DNA of 64,000 nucleotides from Diphasiastrum complanatum (taxonomy: Eukaryota; Streptophyta; Lycopodiopsida; Lycopodiales; Lycopodiaceae). Shown piece by piece: positions 34,781-49,000 of this stretch. The notes under the pieces are model-generated. The model saw nothing but the letters and a program-made list of their open reading frames with translations, was not told the origin of the DNA and made no database searches. Position numbers and translations under genes: made by a program. Position 1 is the stretch's first letter. Each line of letters opens with the position of its first letter. Location of the stretch: NCBI GenBank assembly GCA_029204225.1, contig MU831960.1:30456-94455 (forward strand), written 5' to 3'.

Positions 34781-37700
34781 GGTGGCTCCTCTCGCGATGG
34801 TGCTGATAGCGATGATGGCTCCCCCTTGCTGATCCTCCACCTCCACCCTGTCCATCGCTGCCTTCACCCTGTCCACCTGTCCATCGCTGCCAGCCCTTCA
34901 TCCATCGCTGCCAGCCATCTCCCTCCATGGCTACCAGCCCTCTCTCCTCTCTCTGGCCAACGATGGCCCCTCCTCGTGCTGCCCGTAGGACGGTCCTACC
35001 CCCTCGCCCTTCTACCTCACCCCCTCCCCTCGCTACCTCACTCACCCCCCTCGCTACCTCACCCACCACCTCCCTCGCTGCTTTACCACCCACTACATCA
35101 CCCATCCCCCTCGCTACCTCACCCATCCCCTCACCCATCCCCCTCGTTACATCCCCCATCCCCCTCGCTGCTATATCACCCATCCCCTCCCTCGCTGCTA
35201 CCTCACCCACCCCCTCCCTCGCTGCTACCTCACTCCCCCCCCCTCGCTACCTCACCCATCTCCCTCCACGCTACCTCACCCACCCCCCCGCCTCGCTACC
35301 TCACCCATCTCCCTCCACGTCGTTGCTGCCACCTCAACAGTACTCCTTGCTGCGGCTGCCAAGAACGGTGTTTCTGCCAAAAATGGCACCCTCGCTGATG
35401 AGATGCCTGTTGTTGCGGCTGAGATGGCACCCCCCTCCACCTCGTCCCTCTTCTCTTCTTCTTCTTCTTTCACTCCTTCTCTCACTACTGCTCCCCTCTC
35501 TCTTTCATCCTCCTCTTCCGCACCGTCCTCACACCAATCCACAGCTCCTGCCACCGCACCCATTCCCTACACTCCCTCCAAATCAGTTGAACTCTTTTCC
35601 TCTTGGGAAGCTGACCAAATGAGAGCAGATTTCCAACTCTTGAAGCAAGAACTTACACAGTTGAAAGAAGTAGTAGTCTCCTTAGTAAAGGAAAAGAACC
35701 TGTTGCAGTCTAAAGTCGCCTCATTGGAGCACGTGATCAACAATAGGCAAGTTGCAGCCTCGGAAACGCACACCACCACGGGAGGTCGAACACAAAATTG
35801 AACAGCATAAAGATTCATGGGCAGCAGTCTCGAAGAAAGGCACCAAACCTAGCACCCCCATTTCCTCAGTTATCTCAGCCACCATTTTGGAAGAGCGGTC
35901 AAGGGAGCAAAAAGCTCATAACATCAGGGTTCGTGGGACACCGGACACACGGGATGCCATGGCCGAAGCTACGAGATTTCTCGAGACCACTCTAGGACAT
36001 GTGACAGATGGACTAGATACAACTTGGAGGACCACCAGGGATGCAGCTACACTGATCATCCGCTTCACATCCCTAGACAGCCGCAGAGAGGCCTTACGCT
36101 GTAGAGCCCAGTTACGTGGCACTGCCATATTTATGGATGACGATCTTACCTACATCCAGGTTGAGGAGAGGCGTAAAGCCTTCCAGGCGGCTCGAGAGAC
36201 TGGTAAACGAGTCATATATCGAGATGGTCAGATACGATTTGTTGATGGCACCCCTAGCTGTTCCCAGAGCTAGGAATTCGGGGCCCCCGGGATTGGTGGG
36301 AGCATCCCGGGGTCCCATCCATACCATCTTTAGATTGGGGTATCGAATTGCGATGGCATCCACTCATCCTCTACAATAGGTGATCAGATTGACTTTATCA
36401 CTGGACGAGACCTATTGTTTTTTATGGAGACTCACGAGAGCCAGGTGCGCGGTTTACCCACCTTCCCGGGATACAGATGGGATTCAGTATACATATCTAG
36501 ACTAGATCAACCAGTGGCCGTGGTTCAGGAGGAGTGGCTTGTCTCTACAGAGAGTCCCTTCATCAGATGTTCGAGTTCGTCAGGCATGATGAGCATGCAC
36601 GGTATATTTGGCTTCGTATCACAGGACAAGCGATTGGTTTGGACAAGGACGTCTTCATTGCTGCCTGCTATTTTCCTCTAGAGTCCTCCTCTTTTGCTGA
36701 GGGTGTTGGCTCACCTTACTTGGACCTTTCAGTGGATATCATCAGATTTGCAGAGCAGGGGCATATTTTCCTCACTAGGGATTTTAATGCCCGGACAGCT
36801 TCACGACAGATAGAGTTCCATGATGCTACAGATCAGTTGCCCCTGGATAGTGACAACTTGGGGATCACCAGGATCTCCGATGATGGACCGGGACCTATTA
36901 CTTCATATGGTGAGTACCTGTTGCAGTTTGGTGAGGCACATGAGTTAGCCATTTATAATGGCCTACCTCACTGGCCTAACTCTGGCAGCTATACGTGTCA
37001 CCCTCACAGTGGTGGTCATAGTGTGGTTGACTACCTCATGGGGTCACCGTCATCCATTCCTCTCATTCACAGCTTCCATATGTCCCATACCACTCTCTCT
37101 GATCATTCGTTCCTATCCTTCGCTACTGGCCACCTTCCACCACCACAACTTCAACACCAGTCCACCATCCTTCCCCGTGCACCCAAATACACCTTCCATC
37201 CTCTCTCTATCCCACCCTACCAGGAATCCCTCACCTCCTTACTTCACTCTTTTCCACACAGTGAATCACTGGAATCACAAGCCGTCTTCCTCACCACCTG
37301 TCTCCACTCTGCGGCTACTTTGGCTTTCCCCTCTAAACCTCATAAACACAAACCAGTCCATCCTCGATCATCATGACCTTTCCACCCATCGTGGTATGAC
37401 GCGGAATGCCAATCCCTTCACCACTCTGTCACACATGCTCGTTTCCACGCCCACCATCTGCTCCGCTCTTCACGGCAATTGTACAACCGCACACTCCGTC
37501 GCAAAAAACGTGTCCATGACGACTCCGAAGGAAACCGTCTTGTGAACCTCCTTCACAGCTCCTCCTCTGGTGCCTTTTGGCGTGAGTTTATCCCTCGTGC
37601 CCCTCCCCCTCTTCTGGACGATTTACATATTTGGACCGACTATGCTACCCAGCTTTACACTATACCCACTGATACGCCCATCTCCTCCTCGACCTTCAGA

Positions 37701-40700
37701 CTTCACCTTCTTCACCCCTGACTTGGTTCGGGTAGCAATCAAAAAGCTAAAAACCCACCGCACCAGAGACATTGAAGATCTTGAGTCTGAGCTACTGATT
37801 CACGCCCCCGATACCCTTGCCCCTACATTATCCACTCTCCTTAACCATGTTGTTGTTGAGGGCTTCCCATCCTCTTGGTGCACCAACACCATACATCCTA
37901 TCCATAAAAACAGTGACCCCATGGTACCTAGTAATTACCGCACTATTATGATTGGACATGTCCTCGCGAAGATATATGGCGTCATCCTCCAGTCTGCAGT
38001 TAGCTCAGAAGCAGAGTCCAGGAGATTACATGCTTTGGGTCAGGCCGGGTTCCGCGCTCATTATTCCACTACAGATCACATATTCACACTCCGCACCATC
38101 ATTGAGGAAGCTAGACACAAGAAAGAAAAGGTTTACTGTTGTTTTGTGGACTTCAGGAAAGCCTTTGATTCTGTTCCACGCTCTTTACTTATCCAGAGAC
38201 TCCGAGACCTAGGTTTCTCTACAGATATTATTCTAGCCGTCATGGCTCTCTATGAGAGGGTTTTGGGTTGCTTTCGTCATAGTAGTGGCATTTCTGAGCA
38301 GATCTGGAGTACTATTGGGGTTAAGCAGGGATGCTCCCTCTCACCAGTTCTCTTTGAATTATATATTGACAAGCTAGAGCAGGTCATCTCTCAGTGTGGT
38401 GGGGACGGTTGTCGGTTGGGAGATGTTTTGATTGCCATCCTTCTCTATGCGGATGATGTGGTACTAGTCTCTCGTACCAATGAGGGATTATAGAGACAGT
38501 TGGACTGTTTACACACCTTTTGTACTCAGTGGGGTTTAGGGGTGAACCTCTCGAAGACCAAAGTTATGGTCTTCAATACCTCTCGCGCCTTCATGCAGTG
38601 CCAGGAGCTTACCTTCGATGGACAGTCCCTAGAGGTGGTTTTTTCATACACTTACCTGGGCGTGCTCTTCTCTGGTCCTACCTTCAGTATGAGACAGGCG
38701 GCTACTTCTAGACTTGGGAAGGGCCACTCTTCCCTAGTCCAGCTGGAGAGGATCTGCTTCCGTAAGTCTATTCGGGATGCTCCGAGTAAGTGCAGAAAGT
38801 TTGACACCATCGTCACCCCCTCAGCCTTGTATGCCGCAGAGATATTGTAGGAAAGCAAGAGACAAGTCACCAAGATCTAGTTATCAATCAATCTCCACAA
38901 GAAACAAGAGAGAAGAGGCTAGGCGCCCAACTCTAAGAGAGAGAGAGAGAAAACAGCAACAAGAGCAATGGAGAGCCAAACTGTATAAAATGGAATACAC
39001 AATGAGCATCTAAGTACTCTACCTGGATGTGACCAAATGCCACCAAACCCTAAGGTTAACCACTTACTAAATGTAGGGCACCCTCAAAAGTCAAGATAGG
39101 GCCCCTAAACAAAATTAGACCCCTAAGGACCCACGAGTCAGTACATGACCAAAATTGGGTCCAACTGGACTTAAGACAAACTTAAGATGGCCTAAATAAC
39201 TAGATACCCATGGTTACACAAATCTCGACCTTTTGGGTCAAAGTAACCTATGGATTAACTTCAGCATAGTCATTTATTTCTAACACCTCCTTAAATGACA
39301 ATGCAAAAACTGAAATCTTCACTATGTAACAAAACCAACACGTGGTATCAAATTTAAAGCTTTGCATAAAGCTTCAAATTTGACTCTAGGCAACGCCTTA
39401 GTGAAGAGGTCCGCAATATTATCCTCCGTAGGACAATATTCAAGTAAAATGTCGCCATCATGAAGTCTCTCCCGAACAAAGTGATAATGGATCTCGATGT
39501 GCTTCGTCCTCACATGAAAAACAGGATTCCGTGCAATGGCAATAGCACTTTGACTATCACTCAAAATAAGAGTGGCTGAGGGCTCGCCAAACTTCATGTC
39601 AACAAGTAGTCTTCTCAGCCATAAACACTCTGTCGTGGCTGAAAATATCGCTCTATATTTTGCCTCACTAGAAGTAGCAACAGTGGGCTGCTTTTTACTT
39701 GACCACGAAATTGCAAAATTACCATAAAAAAAGCAATGTCCACTTGTAGAGCGTCTAGTGTCTTGATCTCCACCCCAATCCGAGTCACTCAAACCAACCA
39801 AACATGCATCATCACAAGCAGGAAAAACCAGTCCATGACTTCTTGTTCCTTGAAGATATCGAAAGATCCTCTTCAACGCTTTCCAATGTGATGTCATCGG
39901 GGCATGCATGAATTGACTCGTGAGACACTATAAGAAATGTCCGGTCTTGAATTACATAGGTAAATGAGACAGCCAATAGCTTGACAATATAAAGTAGTGT
40001 CAAATGATTCACCATCACCTTGACTACTTAATTTCAGACCTGTCTCCATAGGTGTAGCAACCGGCTTGCAATCTTCCATCTTGAACCGCTTCAAAATCTG
40101 CCCAATGTAGCGTTCTTGAGAGATGAAAATTCCAGCACCTTCTTGTACAAATTCAAGACCAAGATAAAAGTGCAATAGGCCTAAATCTGAGGTTTCAAAA
40201 ACCATACCAAGATCAAGTATTACGGCATCAATCTGCTGCTCATTACTTCCCGTAATAATAATATCATCAACATAAAACAAAATAATGATGATATGATCTG
40301 AAGTATGCTTGACATAAAGAGTAAATTCGCTAGGACTATTAGTAAACCCTCGATCACAAAAGTAGGCATGTATCTTTTGATACCACATCCTCGGAGCTTG
40401 CTTCAGTCCATAAAGTGCCTTCTTGAGAAGACAAACTTTATCTTCTTGGCCTTCAACCAAAAAACCAGCAAGTTGTTGAAGGTACACTTCCTCATTGAGA
40501 TCACCATTGAGGAATGTTGTCTTTATGTCAAGTTGCCGCAAACACCAACCAAAGTGGGCAGCCAAAGAGGTTACTACCCTCACGGTAGTCATCCGAGCAG
40601 TAGGAGAAAAAGTCTCCTCATAATCAATCCCCTTTTGCTGAGCATAGCCTTTGGCAACGAGCCTTGCCTTGTACCTTTCAATGGTACCATCTGCCTTATA

Positions 40701-43700
40701 CTTGATTTTTTATACCCATTTAGAACCAATTGCCTTCTTCCCATGAGGAAGATCAACAAGAACCCAAATCTGGTTCTTCATAAGTGAGTCATACTCATCT
40801 TGCATCGCATCCTCCCAACATTTTACTCCCTTGGCCTGCTCATAGAAAACAGGTTCTTCTGCAACATCTCCATGAGATGTAAGAGCAAAATCTGAAAAAT
40901 CATCATATTCCACTGATTTTGTAGAGGCACGTGTCTTTCCATCATAAAATGAACTTACTTTGTTGTCCCGCAAAGTCGACAACAGCCACCGTGGGACTGT
41001 TTTGGGCTGTCCAACAGCCATGTCTCTTCTTACAATTTGTTGTCCAAGATCTTCCGACACCGCACTTGGCTGTCCAAGATCTTCCAAAACTGGTCCTTGC
41101 TGTCCAACAGTTCCTGCAGGGTGATTTTGAGCAACAACGGGCGGTTCTTGATGAACATTAGGCTCTAAACTTGATGAGGTGTTGGGCAGGTCGAAACTGG
41201 TTGATTGCTGCCCCTTATCTCCAACAATAGAAGATGGTACCAAATCTGGAAAAACTTCAACATTCACACTATGTGGGCTGTCCCCCTTCAAGATATGAGT
41301 TGGGGCCACATCCAATGAATTCTTTTCATCAAAATGCACATCACGACTAACAATAATCTTATTAGTGCCCAAATTGAATAGCTTATAGCCTTTGCTTTCA
41401 CTACTATAGCCAACAAAAATGCATTTAACTCCTTTATCTTCAAGCTTTCTACGAAGTTTATCCGGAACAAAAGCATAAGCCATACAACCAAAAGTGCGAA
41501 AGTGAGAGATTGTAAGCTTCTTTCCATACCAAACTTCATAGGGAGTTAATACTTTCAATGCTTTAGTAGGACAACGATTGCTTATGTATGCTGCCGTTAT
41601 AACCGCTTCAACCCAAAACTTGTGAGGCAGCCCCTTTGCTTTGAGCATGCAACGGGCCATCTCCATGAGTGTGCGATTCTTTCGCTCGGCAACACCATTT
41701 TGTTGAGGCGTATAGGGAGTTGTCATTTGATGTAGAATTCCCTTTTCTCGAATAAATGCACCGAACGTATTCTTAATGTATTCCCCTCCTCGATCGGTGT
41801 GTAGGGTCTTCAAAGAATTCCCAAACTGATTTTCCGCCATTGCTAGAAAATCTTTGACACGTTGAAGAACTTCCGATTTAGCCTTCATAGGATAGATCCA
41901 TGTAAAACGGGAAAAGTTATCAATAAAAGTCACAAAATAGATGCACTTTCCAATGGATTCGGTCCTCATTGGACCACAAACATCACTATGAACCAAATCA
42001 AATTTATCAAGAACCCTTATAGTTCCATCAATTGGAAAACGTTTCCTTTGAAACTTTCCAAGTATGCACCCCTCGCATACATGCCCTTCCGGCTGCTCAA
42101 TAGTAGGAATGTCTTCTACCATATTAAATGTCTTCAGCTTCTTCAAACTTGCAAAGTTGAGATGCCCAAACCTTGCGTGCCACAATTCAGCCAACTCCAA
42201 TGATTGTGATGTAGAAGCAACAAGACATGTAGAGGGAATTCGTCGCTCATAGGTATCCATAATGCATAAGCCACCATGCATCGTTCCCGAAACAATAATC
42301 AAGTGTGATCTTTTAGGATCCTTGACGGGACACTTATCTTCTTTGAACTCAACAACTAGTCCTTGCTTCAACATAGTTGAAACCGAAAGAAGATTCTTTT
42401 TGATTCCGGGAACATAAAGCACATTCTTAATGTACTTTTCTTCACCATTAGGCAAAATGATGGCTACAATTCCAATTCCATGAATAGAATAAGATGCATC
42501 ATCCGCACATTGTACCTTACTTCCATTTTGCACTTTTACTAATTTAGTAAATGCTTCTTTGCGAGAAGTCATATGACGAGTAGCACCACTATCAATCACC
42601 CATTCAATGGACTGAAAATCAGCAACTTGCAAAACAGAATCTGAATTCCTCATAGATGTAGTAGTACTAGTAGAAGCAATATTAGACACAAAAGCATAGT
42701 CTTGGTTGAAGAGATCACCACTAGCTTCAAGCTCTTGCTCCAAAGTAGCAAGTGAAGCACTAGTATCAATTCCTTTACTCTCCTCTTTCGCAAGCTTCTT
42801 CTTACAATCCTTGATGAAGCGCCTCCAACGGGCTTTTGCTCATCCTTGGAAGGAGGTTTCCCCTTTCCTTTTGACTTGCCTTTGCCCTTGCCTTTCGTGA
42901 AGAAAGCTTGATCTTCTTGAGTGTCACCCGCAAAGTTTTGCCTCATATGCTCCTCTTGAAGAAGCAGCCCAACAAGTTCATCAAAGGAGAGTTGTTGTCC
43001 CCTAAGAGAGATACTCAAAGATGAAACAAATGGAAGATAAGATGAAGGTAATGAGTTGAGAGTAATTTGAGCATCCTCAATTATCTCATCAATATTGAGA
43101 AGCTCCTCACGAAGATCCTTGATCTTCGTCAAGTGATTGGTCACTTGATCCCCTTCTTGCATCTTCAACAAAGAAAGCTGATTTCTGAGATACACCACTC
43201 TTGCTGGATTTTTGACTCTATACATAGTATAAAGTGTATCCCACGCACTTTTAGATGTCTTACAAGACCTAATATGAGGTAAGATAGATCTTTTCACAGC
43301 AAGAGCAACCATAGAATGTGCTTGTGCATCCCTTCTATCCCACTTCTTTTGTTCTTCCGAAGATGGACAAGATGATGTTGATGATGATGATCCACGAGGT
43401 GTAGGAGGTGCCAAAGACGGAGGCCTTTCCTCATCACCATTGACCAAATCCCACAGCCCTTTCGCTATGAGAAGATTCTTCATCATGTAACTCCACAAGG
43501 AGTAGTTTGTGTCATCCAATCGATCTTCACTAAACAAAGATCCGATAGCTTCCGATTCTTTAGCCATTACCTCCAACAAAATTTCAGCTTGTAGTGGGTA
43601 GGAAAGAGAGCCTTTCCACAACCAAATTTACTCGAAAATTTGCAGCAAACAAAGAGCTAAAAGTAGGAGCACAAGATGTCTTTCAATCTGCAACCAAAGT

Positions 43701-45966
43701 GCCCAAAAGATAATGGGTAGATGGCTGTCTTTCTGCACAAAAAAACCAGCTTCTTGAAAATTAGGTTAGCTACGATTGAAGCCTACACCGTAACCCAATT
43801 AGGAAGCCAAATAGTGTGATCAACACACACTCTAATAGGGCTGTTGAAAGCACCCTACTACTTGTTGAGAATCTGCAAATTTCCAGCCACAAGTTGACCT
43901 AACCCTGAATAGGGTTTGCTGAATTTTGGGCGCCCTCCTACACAAATGCAAACCTGAAAACAAAAACAGCAAGATAAGGAGACACCACAACCAAAAATCA
44001 GTTGCAGATTTTTGGGCACCCTCCTCCAAACAAAACTTGCTGAAAACTAGTTGCATAAAAATCAGATTTGAGATTCTGATTTTTGGGTGCCAAAAATTGC
44101 TCCTCCAAGATCTCTGATGGCCGCCCTCCTTCAACCTGAAAAGAGACAAAAAAGTTGATCCAAACTCCACTTGAAAAAATCAGCAAGATGCTGAAATTTC
44201 ACAACAAAAAGCAGAGAAGCTCCTCTTCTGGTAGGGCGCCAACAAACAAGCTTGTTGCAGATCCGGTTGCTCTGATACCATGTAGGAAGCAAGAGACAAG
44301 TCACCAAGATCTAGTTATCAATCAATCTCCACAAGAAACAAGAGAGAAGAGGCTGGGCGCCCAACTTTGAGAGAGAGAGAGAGAAAACAGCAACAAGAGC
44401 AATGGAGAGCCAAACTGTATAAAATGGAATACACAATGAGCATCTAAGTACTCTACCTGGATGTGACCAAATGCCACCAAACCCTAAGGTTAACCACTTA
44501 CTAAATGTAGGGCACCCTCAAAAGTCAAGATAGGGCCCCTAAACAAAATTAGACCTCTAAGGACCCACGAGTCAGTACATGACCAACATTGGGTCCAACT
44601 GAACTTAAGACAAACTTAAGATGGCCTAAATAACTAAATACCCATGGTTACACAAATCTCGACTTTTTGGGTCAAAGTAACCTATGGATTAACTTCAGCA
44701 TAGTCATTTATTTCTAACAGATATGGTGTACAGGATTATCATCTTCACACTGGTCCAGCATTTCACACTTACAGACCACCATGTTGGCTCGCATGAGGCG
44801 AGCGAAGCCCTCGGTTCCCCATGAGATCATCCTTGCGGAGTTTGCCACCCCCCCCTACTCAGATTGAGGCAGCCTTCTAGCTTATCACGTACCGCGGATT
44901 GCACTCATGTCCTCTCATCACCTTCAGACTCAGGGATACCGGCTATCATGGTTCTCTCAGGCATCGCACTTCCTCATGGAAGCATTTGGTATCACTATCA
45001 CTGATCTCCCTTTGGGTACACACCAGTACATTAGACGTTTTTTATACATAGCATATCTCGACCGTACCTGGCGTCACCAGCTGGGGGTTAAGCCTGACTA
45101 CTACCGAACTCACTTTCTAGTGTAGGATGCCACTGGTCTTCCAGTTTTACCTCGCTATTTGTCTTCTGGACTATCACACGGTCTCCGTTTCACTTTGTGA
45201 TAGTTCAGAGTCTCCTCAAATCAGTTGGCTATTGAGACAGGCAGATTCCAGGGTACACCACAAGAGGAGAGACTATGCCTGCTGTGTCCCCTACATGAGA
45301 TAGAGTCCGAGGAGCACTTCATCTTCAGATGCCCCATATATTATGAGATTAGAGGGAGATATCATTGTTTATTCCGTGACATGCCTACTACACTTAGAGC
45401 ACTGATGGGATATGAGGACTCTCGCTATGTTGCACTTATGCTACGAGAGATGGTCTTGATGCGCCAGGATATGTACCAGACAGCTCAGCAGCCACATCCT
45501 AGCTCTCAGGCTCAGATTACGTCTTTCTTCACCAGGAGACGGACACGGCCCGACGACGATGACGACGACATACCACCTCACCGATGTCAGAGACAGTGTA
45601 TCTCATAGTCATGCAGCAGTTCACACTTCTCGCTTGTTACGAGAGTACACAGTTTTCACCCTCCTGGAGGACGTCAGCGACGGTCCATACCTCCTGATAC
45701 AGCTCGTATTACGTCTTTTTTCAGCCACAGCAGTATCTGACACTATCTGATACTACTCTACTCTACTCTACTCTACTCATGGCAGCTATTCTTGCTCCCA
45801 CTTATGGACAGTTGGCAGTTTGTAGTTTACAGTTATACTACTCATTTTTCTTTTATGCATAGTTATTTCTTGGAGACGTTTATATACGCTCCCATAGTTT
45901 TCACATACTTGACATGTACTCCTTTTGGTCTCATATGCCTTTTGGCATGGAAAAGACATTAATAAA

Positions 45967-46024
<58 letters not shown>

Positions 46025-49000
46025 TCCCCTTCCCATCCTCCAAGATACAATTTTGACCATACATATGCAGGAAATAGAAGCCTAAGGATCCAGAATCTTA
46101 ACTATTCAATCACACAAAGCATTCTCAAAAGAAAGAGAGAGATGGCTAGAAACCCTCTTGTAGAAACTCGTGGACAGCCAAGGAGAATAGTCAGTATTGC
46201 TTACAAAAGTGTCTCATACAAATGGGATGCACACACATATATAGTCCAAGATGACTATCTAACTTCATGACTATTGGCTATCCAACTACTTGACTATTGG
46301 CTTTCCAACTACTTGACTATTGACTATCCACCTTTCTATATGTAATATAGAAAGAATAAGGTACCTCCAATATGTCAAGTTGGGGTACTTAATGTCACAA
46401 TTAGGCCTAGTGGACCCATGAGTCCCTACCAAGTTAATTTCATACTAACTTAGCTAACTCAAGTTTAGTAGGCCTAATATAATAAATGACCATGCTTACA
46501 CAACTCTCGACCTTTTGGGTCAAAGTAACCTATGGTAATGTAAGCAAATTCCATTTACATTCCAACACCCTCCTTAAATGGAAATGCATAACATAACATG
46601 AAGTAACTTCTCGAAAGAGAAAAATGTAACTTGCTGTCCGAACTTCATGTCACCAAATCAACTTCGCACCAAAGTAGTCGAAATCTCATCCCCAATCATG
46701 TCCAACATATAAAAGGAAAAGAATGCGTAATAATGAAGCATCAAGTCGAAGGGTGAGGATTTGCATGCTCCATCCGAAGTAGGGAACCAACATAAACTCG
46801 GCAATAAGTCGAAACATGGACTTGTAATCCATCATAGGCTCCCACATCATTCAAAAATACTTCTTATCATAAGGACAATAAAAAAGAGTACCAAACTCTT
46901 TTGGCATCACATCCTCCCGAATCTTACCATCAATGACTTGCTCACATAGAATAGGCAATGTACCAACATCATGATGAAGAGAAAGTGTAGAATCAAAAAA
47001 ATCAGCAAGAGGTACTGATTTTAAAGTGGCATGTGCCTTCCTTTTGTAGTAAGACATATCTTTGCTGTTCTGCAAAGTCTCCAATAGCCGACAAGGAACT
47101 GTTATGGGCTGTTCAACACTTTGCTGCCCAAAGTGTTCCCAACATGGACCATGTTGTCCATAATCTTCCGCAGGCTGTTCCTGAAGCATAATGGACTGCT
47201 CATGATGTAAAATGGGCTGTAAATGACCAAAAGAAGATGACTGAACCTGTTGTCCAATGTCTTCATCATAAAAATTTGGCAAACTATCAAGAGATGCATT
47301 AACGATGGTGTCATCAAAGCTGTCCCTCGAAGAGGTATGGGATGACATAGAAGATTCTTCAAGTAATGAAAAATTCTCTCCAATCAAATGCTCACTCTTA
47401 ACACTTTGAACAAAAGTACTAATTGACACATGTTGAGTCCCTCCTCGATAAATACAAAAAGGTTTCAAAGAGTGCTTGAATTTTTCAGCCTTTGCTAAAA
47501 CATCAAATTGAAAAGGTTTCGCATGAAACTTTTCACTAATGCATCCATCATATGCATCAACTTGCGGTGACTTGAAAAAAGAAGATTGTTTCAACATCTA
47601 CTCAATGTATCGTTTTTGAGAGATGAAGATTCCAGCCCCATGTGGAAGATCAACAAGAACCCAAGTGTGGTTCTTCATGAGTGAGTTGTACTCCTCTTGC
47701 ATCGCATCCTCCCAACAATTTACTCCTCTGGCCTACTCATAAAAAACAGGTTCTACTGCACCATCCTCAATAGAAATAAGAGCAAAATCAGAAAAATCAG
47801 CAAATTCTACTGATTTAGTAGAGGCACGAGTCTTCCCTTCATAGAAATGATCCACTTTGTTGTTCTGCAAAGTCTGCAACAACCATTTAGGGACTGGTTT
47901 GGGCTGTCCAACAGCCTTACCTTTGTCAACACTTTGCTGTCCAAAGTGTTCCGAACTTGGACCTTGTTGTCCAATGTTTTTCGAACTTGGACCTTGCTGT
48001 CCAATGTCTTCAACAGGCTGCTCTTCACCATAAATAGGTTCTTCTTGATGAACTATGGGCTGCAAAGAAGTAGTGGGCTGTCCACTAGAAGTAGATGGCA
48101 GTCCCTTCTCTTCATGATTAGATGGCAAAACCAAATCTGGAAATATTTCAAGATATGCATTATGGGGGAAGTCCCCTTTCATGACATGAGTGGGCGCAAC
48201 ATCATAGGAGGTCTTTTCATCAAAATGAACATCACGACTTACTATGATTTTATTAGTATCCATATTAAACAACCTATAGCCCTTGCTTTCGCTACTATAG
48301 CCAACATATATGCATTTAACTCCTTTATCATCAAGCTTGGTTCTTAGCTTATCGGGAAAGAAAGCGTAAGTCGTGCAACCAAAGATGCATAAGTGAGAAA
48401 TAGTAAGCTTCTTACCATACCAAACTTCATAAGGAGTTAATACCTTCAAGGCTTTAGTAGGACACCGATTACTAATGTAAGCCGCCGATATAACCGCTTC
48501 AACCCAAAACTTGTGAGGTAGGCCCTTTGCCTTGAGCATGCATCGAGCCATCTCCATAATAGTGCGATTCTTTCTTTCGGCAACACTATTTTGTTGAGGT
48601 GTGTAAGGGGTTGTCATTTGATGATGGATACCTTTGCTTTGAAGATAAGTACCGAACGTATTCTTTATATATTCCCCTCTTCGGTCGGTACGTAAGATCT
48701 TCAAAGAGTGCCCAAACTGGTTTTCTATCATTGCTAGAAAATCCTTAAAGCGTTGCAAAACTTCAGATTTTGCCTTCATAGGATAAATTTATGTAAATCT
48801 TGAAAGGTCATCAATAAAAGTAACAAAGTACTTACACCTTCCAATGGATTCAGTCCTCATTGGACCACATACATCACTATGAACCAAATCAAATTTGCCA
48901 TCAACTCTAATAGTTCCATCAATTAGAAAAGCTTGCCTTTGAAATTTTCCAAGTATGCATCCTTCGCATACATGTCCTTCGGGATGCTCAATATTAGGAA

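Larger units (their letters stand above)
38846..44719 (-). mobile_element. Copia element A, complete, nested in the LINE
   Basis: 5874 bp with LTRs of 440 and 439 bp (TGTAGGAA .. TTCTAACA), a 5-bp duplication GATAT on both sides, a TGGTATCAGAGC primer-binding site inside the right-hand LTR, and gag-PR-IN-RT-RH in copia order on the minus strand. About ten differences between LTRs by eye indicate a fairly young insertion. Its coding region carries a deletion in the Gag zinc knuckle, one nonsense codon at 40710 and a frameshift near 39900. It is in the same orientation as SMU2. Confidence 0.95.
34777..45967 (+). mobile_element. Near-full-length LINE in SMU2 intron 2, split by a copia insertion
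   Basis: Without the 5.9-kb copia insertion at 38846-44719 the element is about 5.3 kb. Order: pyrimidine-rich 5' region, ORF1 (coiled coil and RNA-binding domain), ORF2 (APE-type endonuclease, reverse transcriptase, C-terminal zinc motif), and a 3' UTR ending ACATTAATAAAG. It is bounded on both sides by (CT)n microsatellites. ORF2 reads through the insertion point (..LYAAEI, then W..), proving that the copia landed inside. Frameshifts and a stop at 38491 make it inactive. It is antisense to SMU2. Confidence 0.9.

Noticed and set aside
34927-35622. Proline/serine-rich frame as an extensin-like cell-wall gene
   Set aside because: It lies in the LINE 5' region, is low complexity and is open in all three plus frames.
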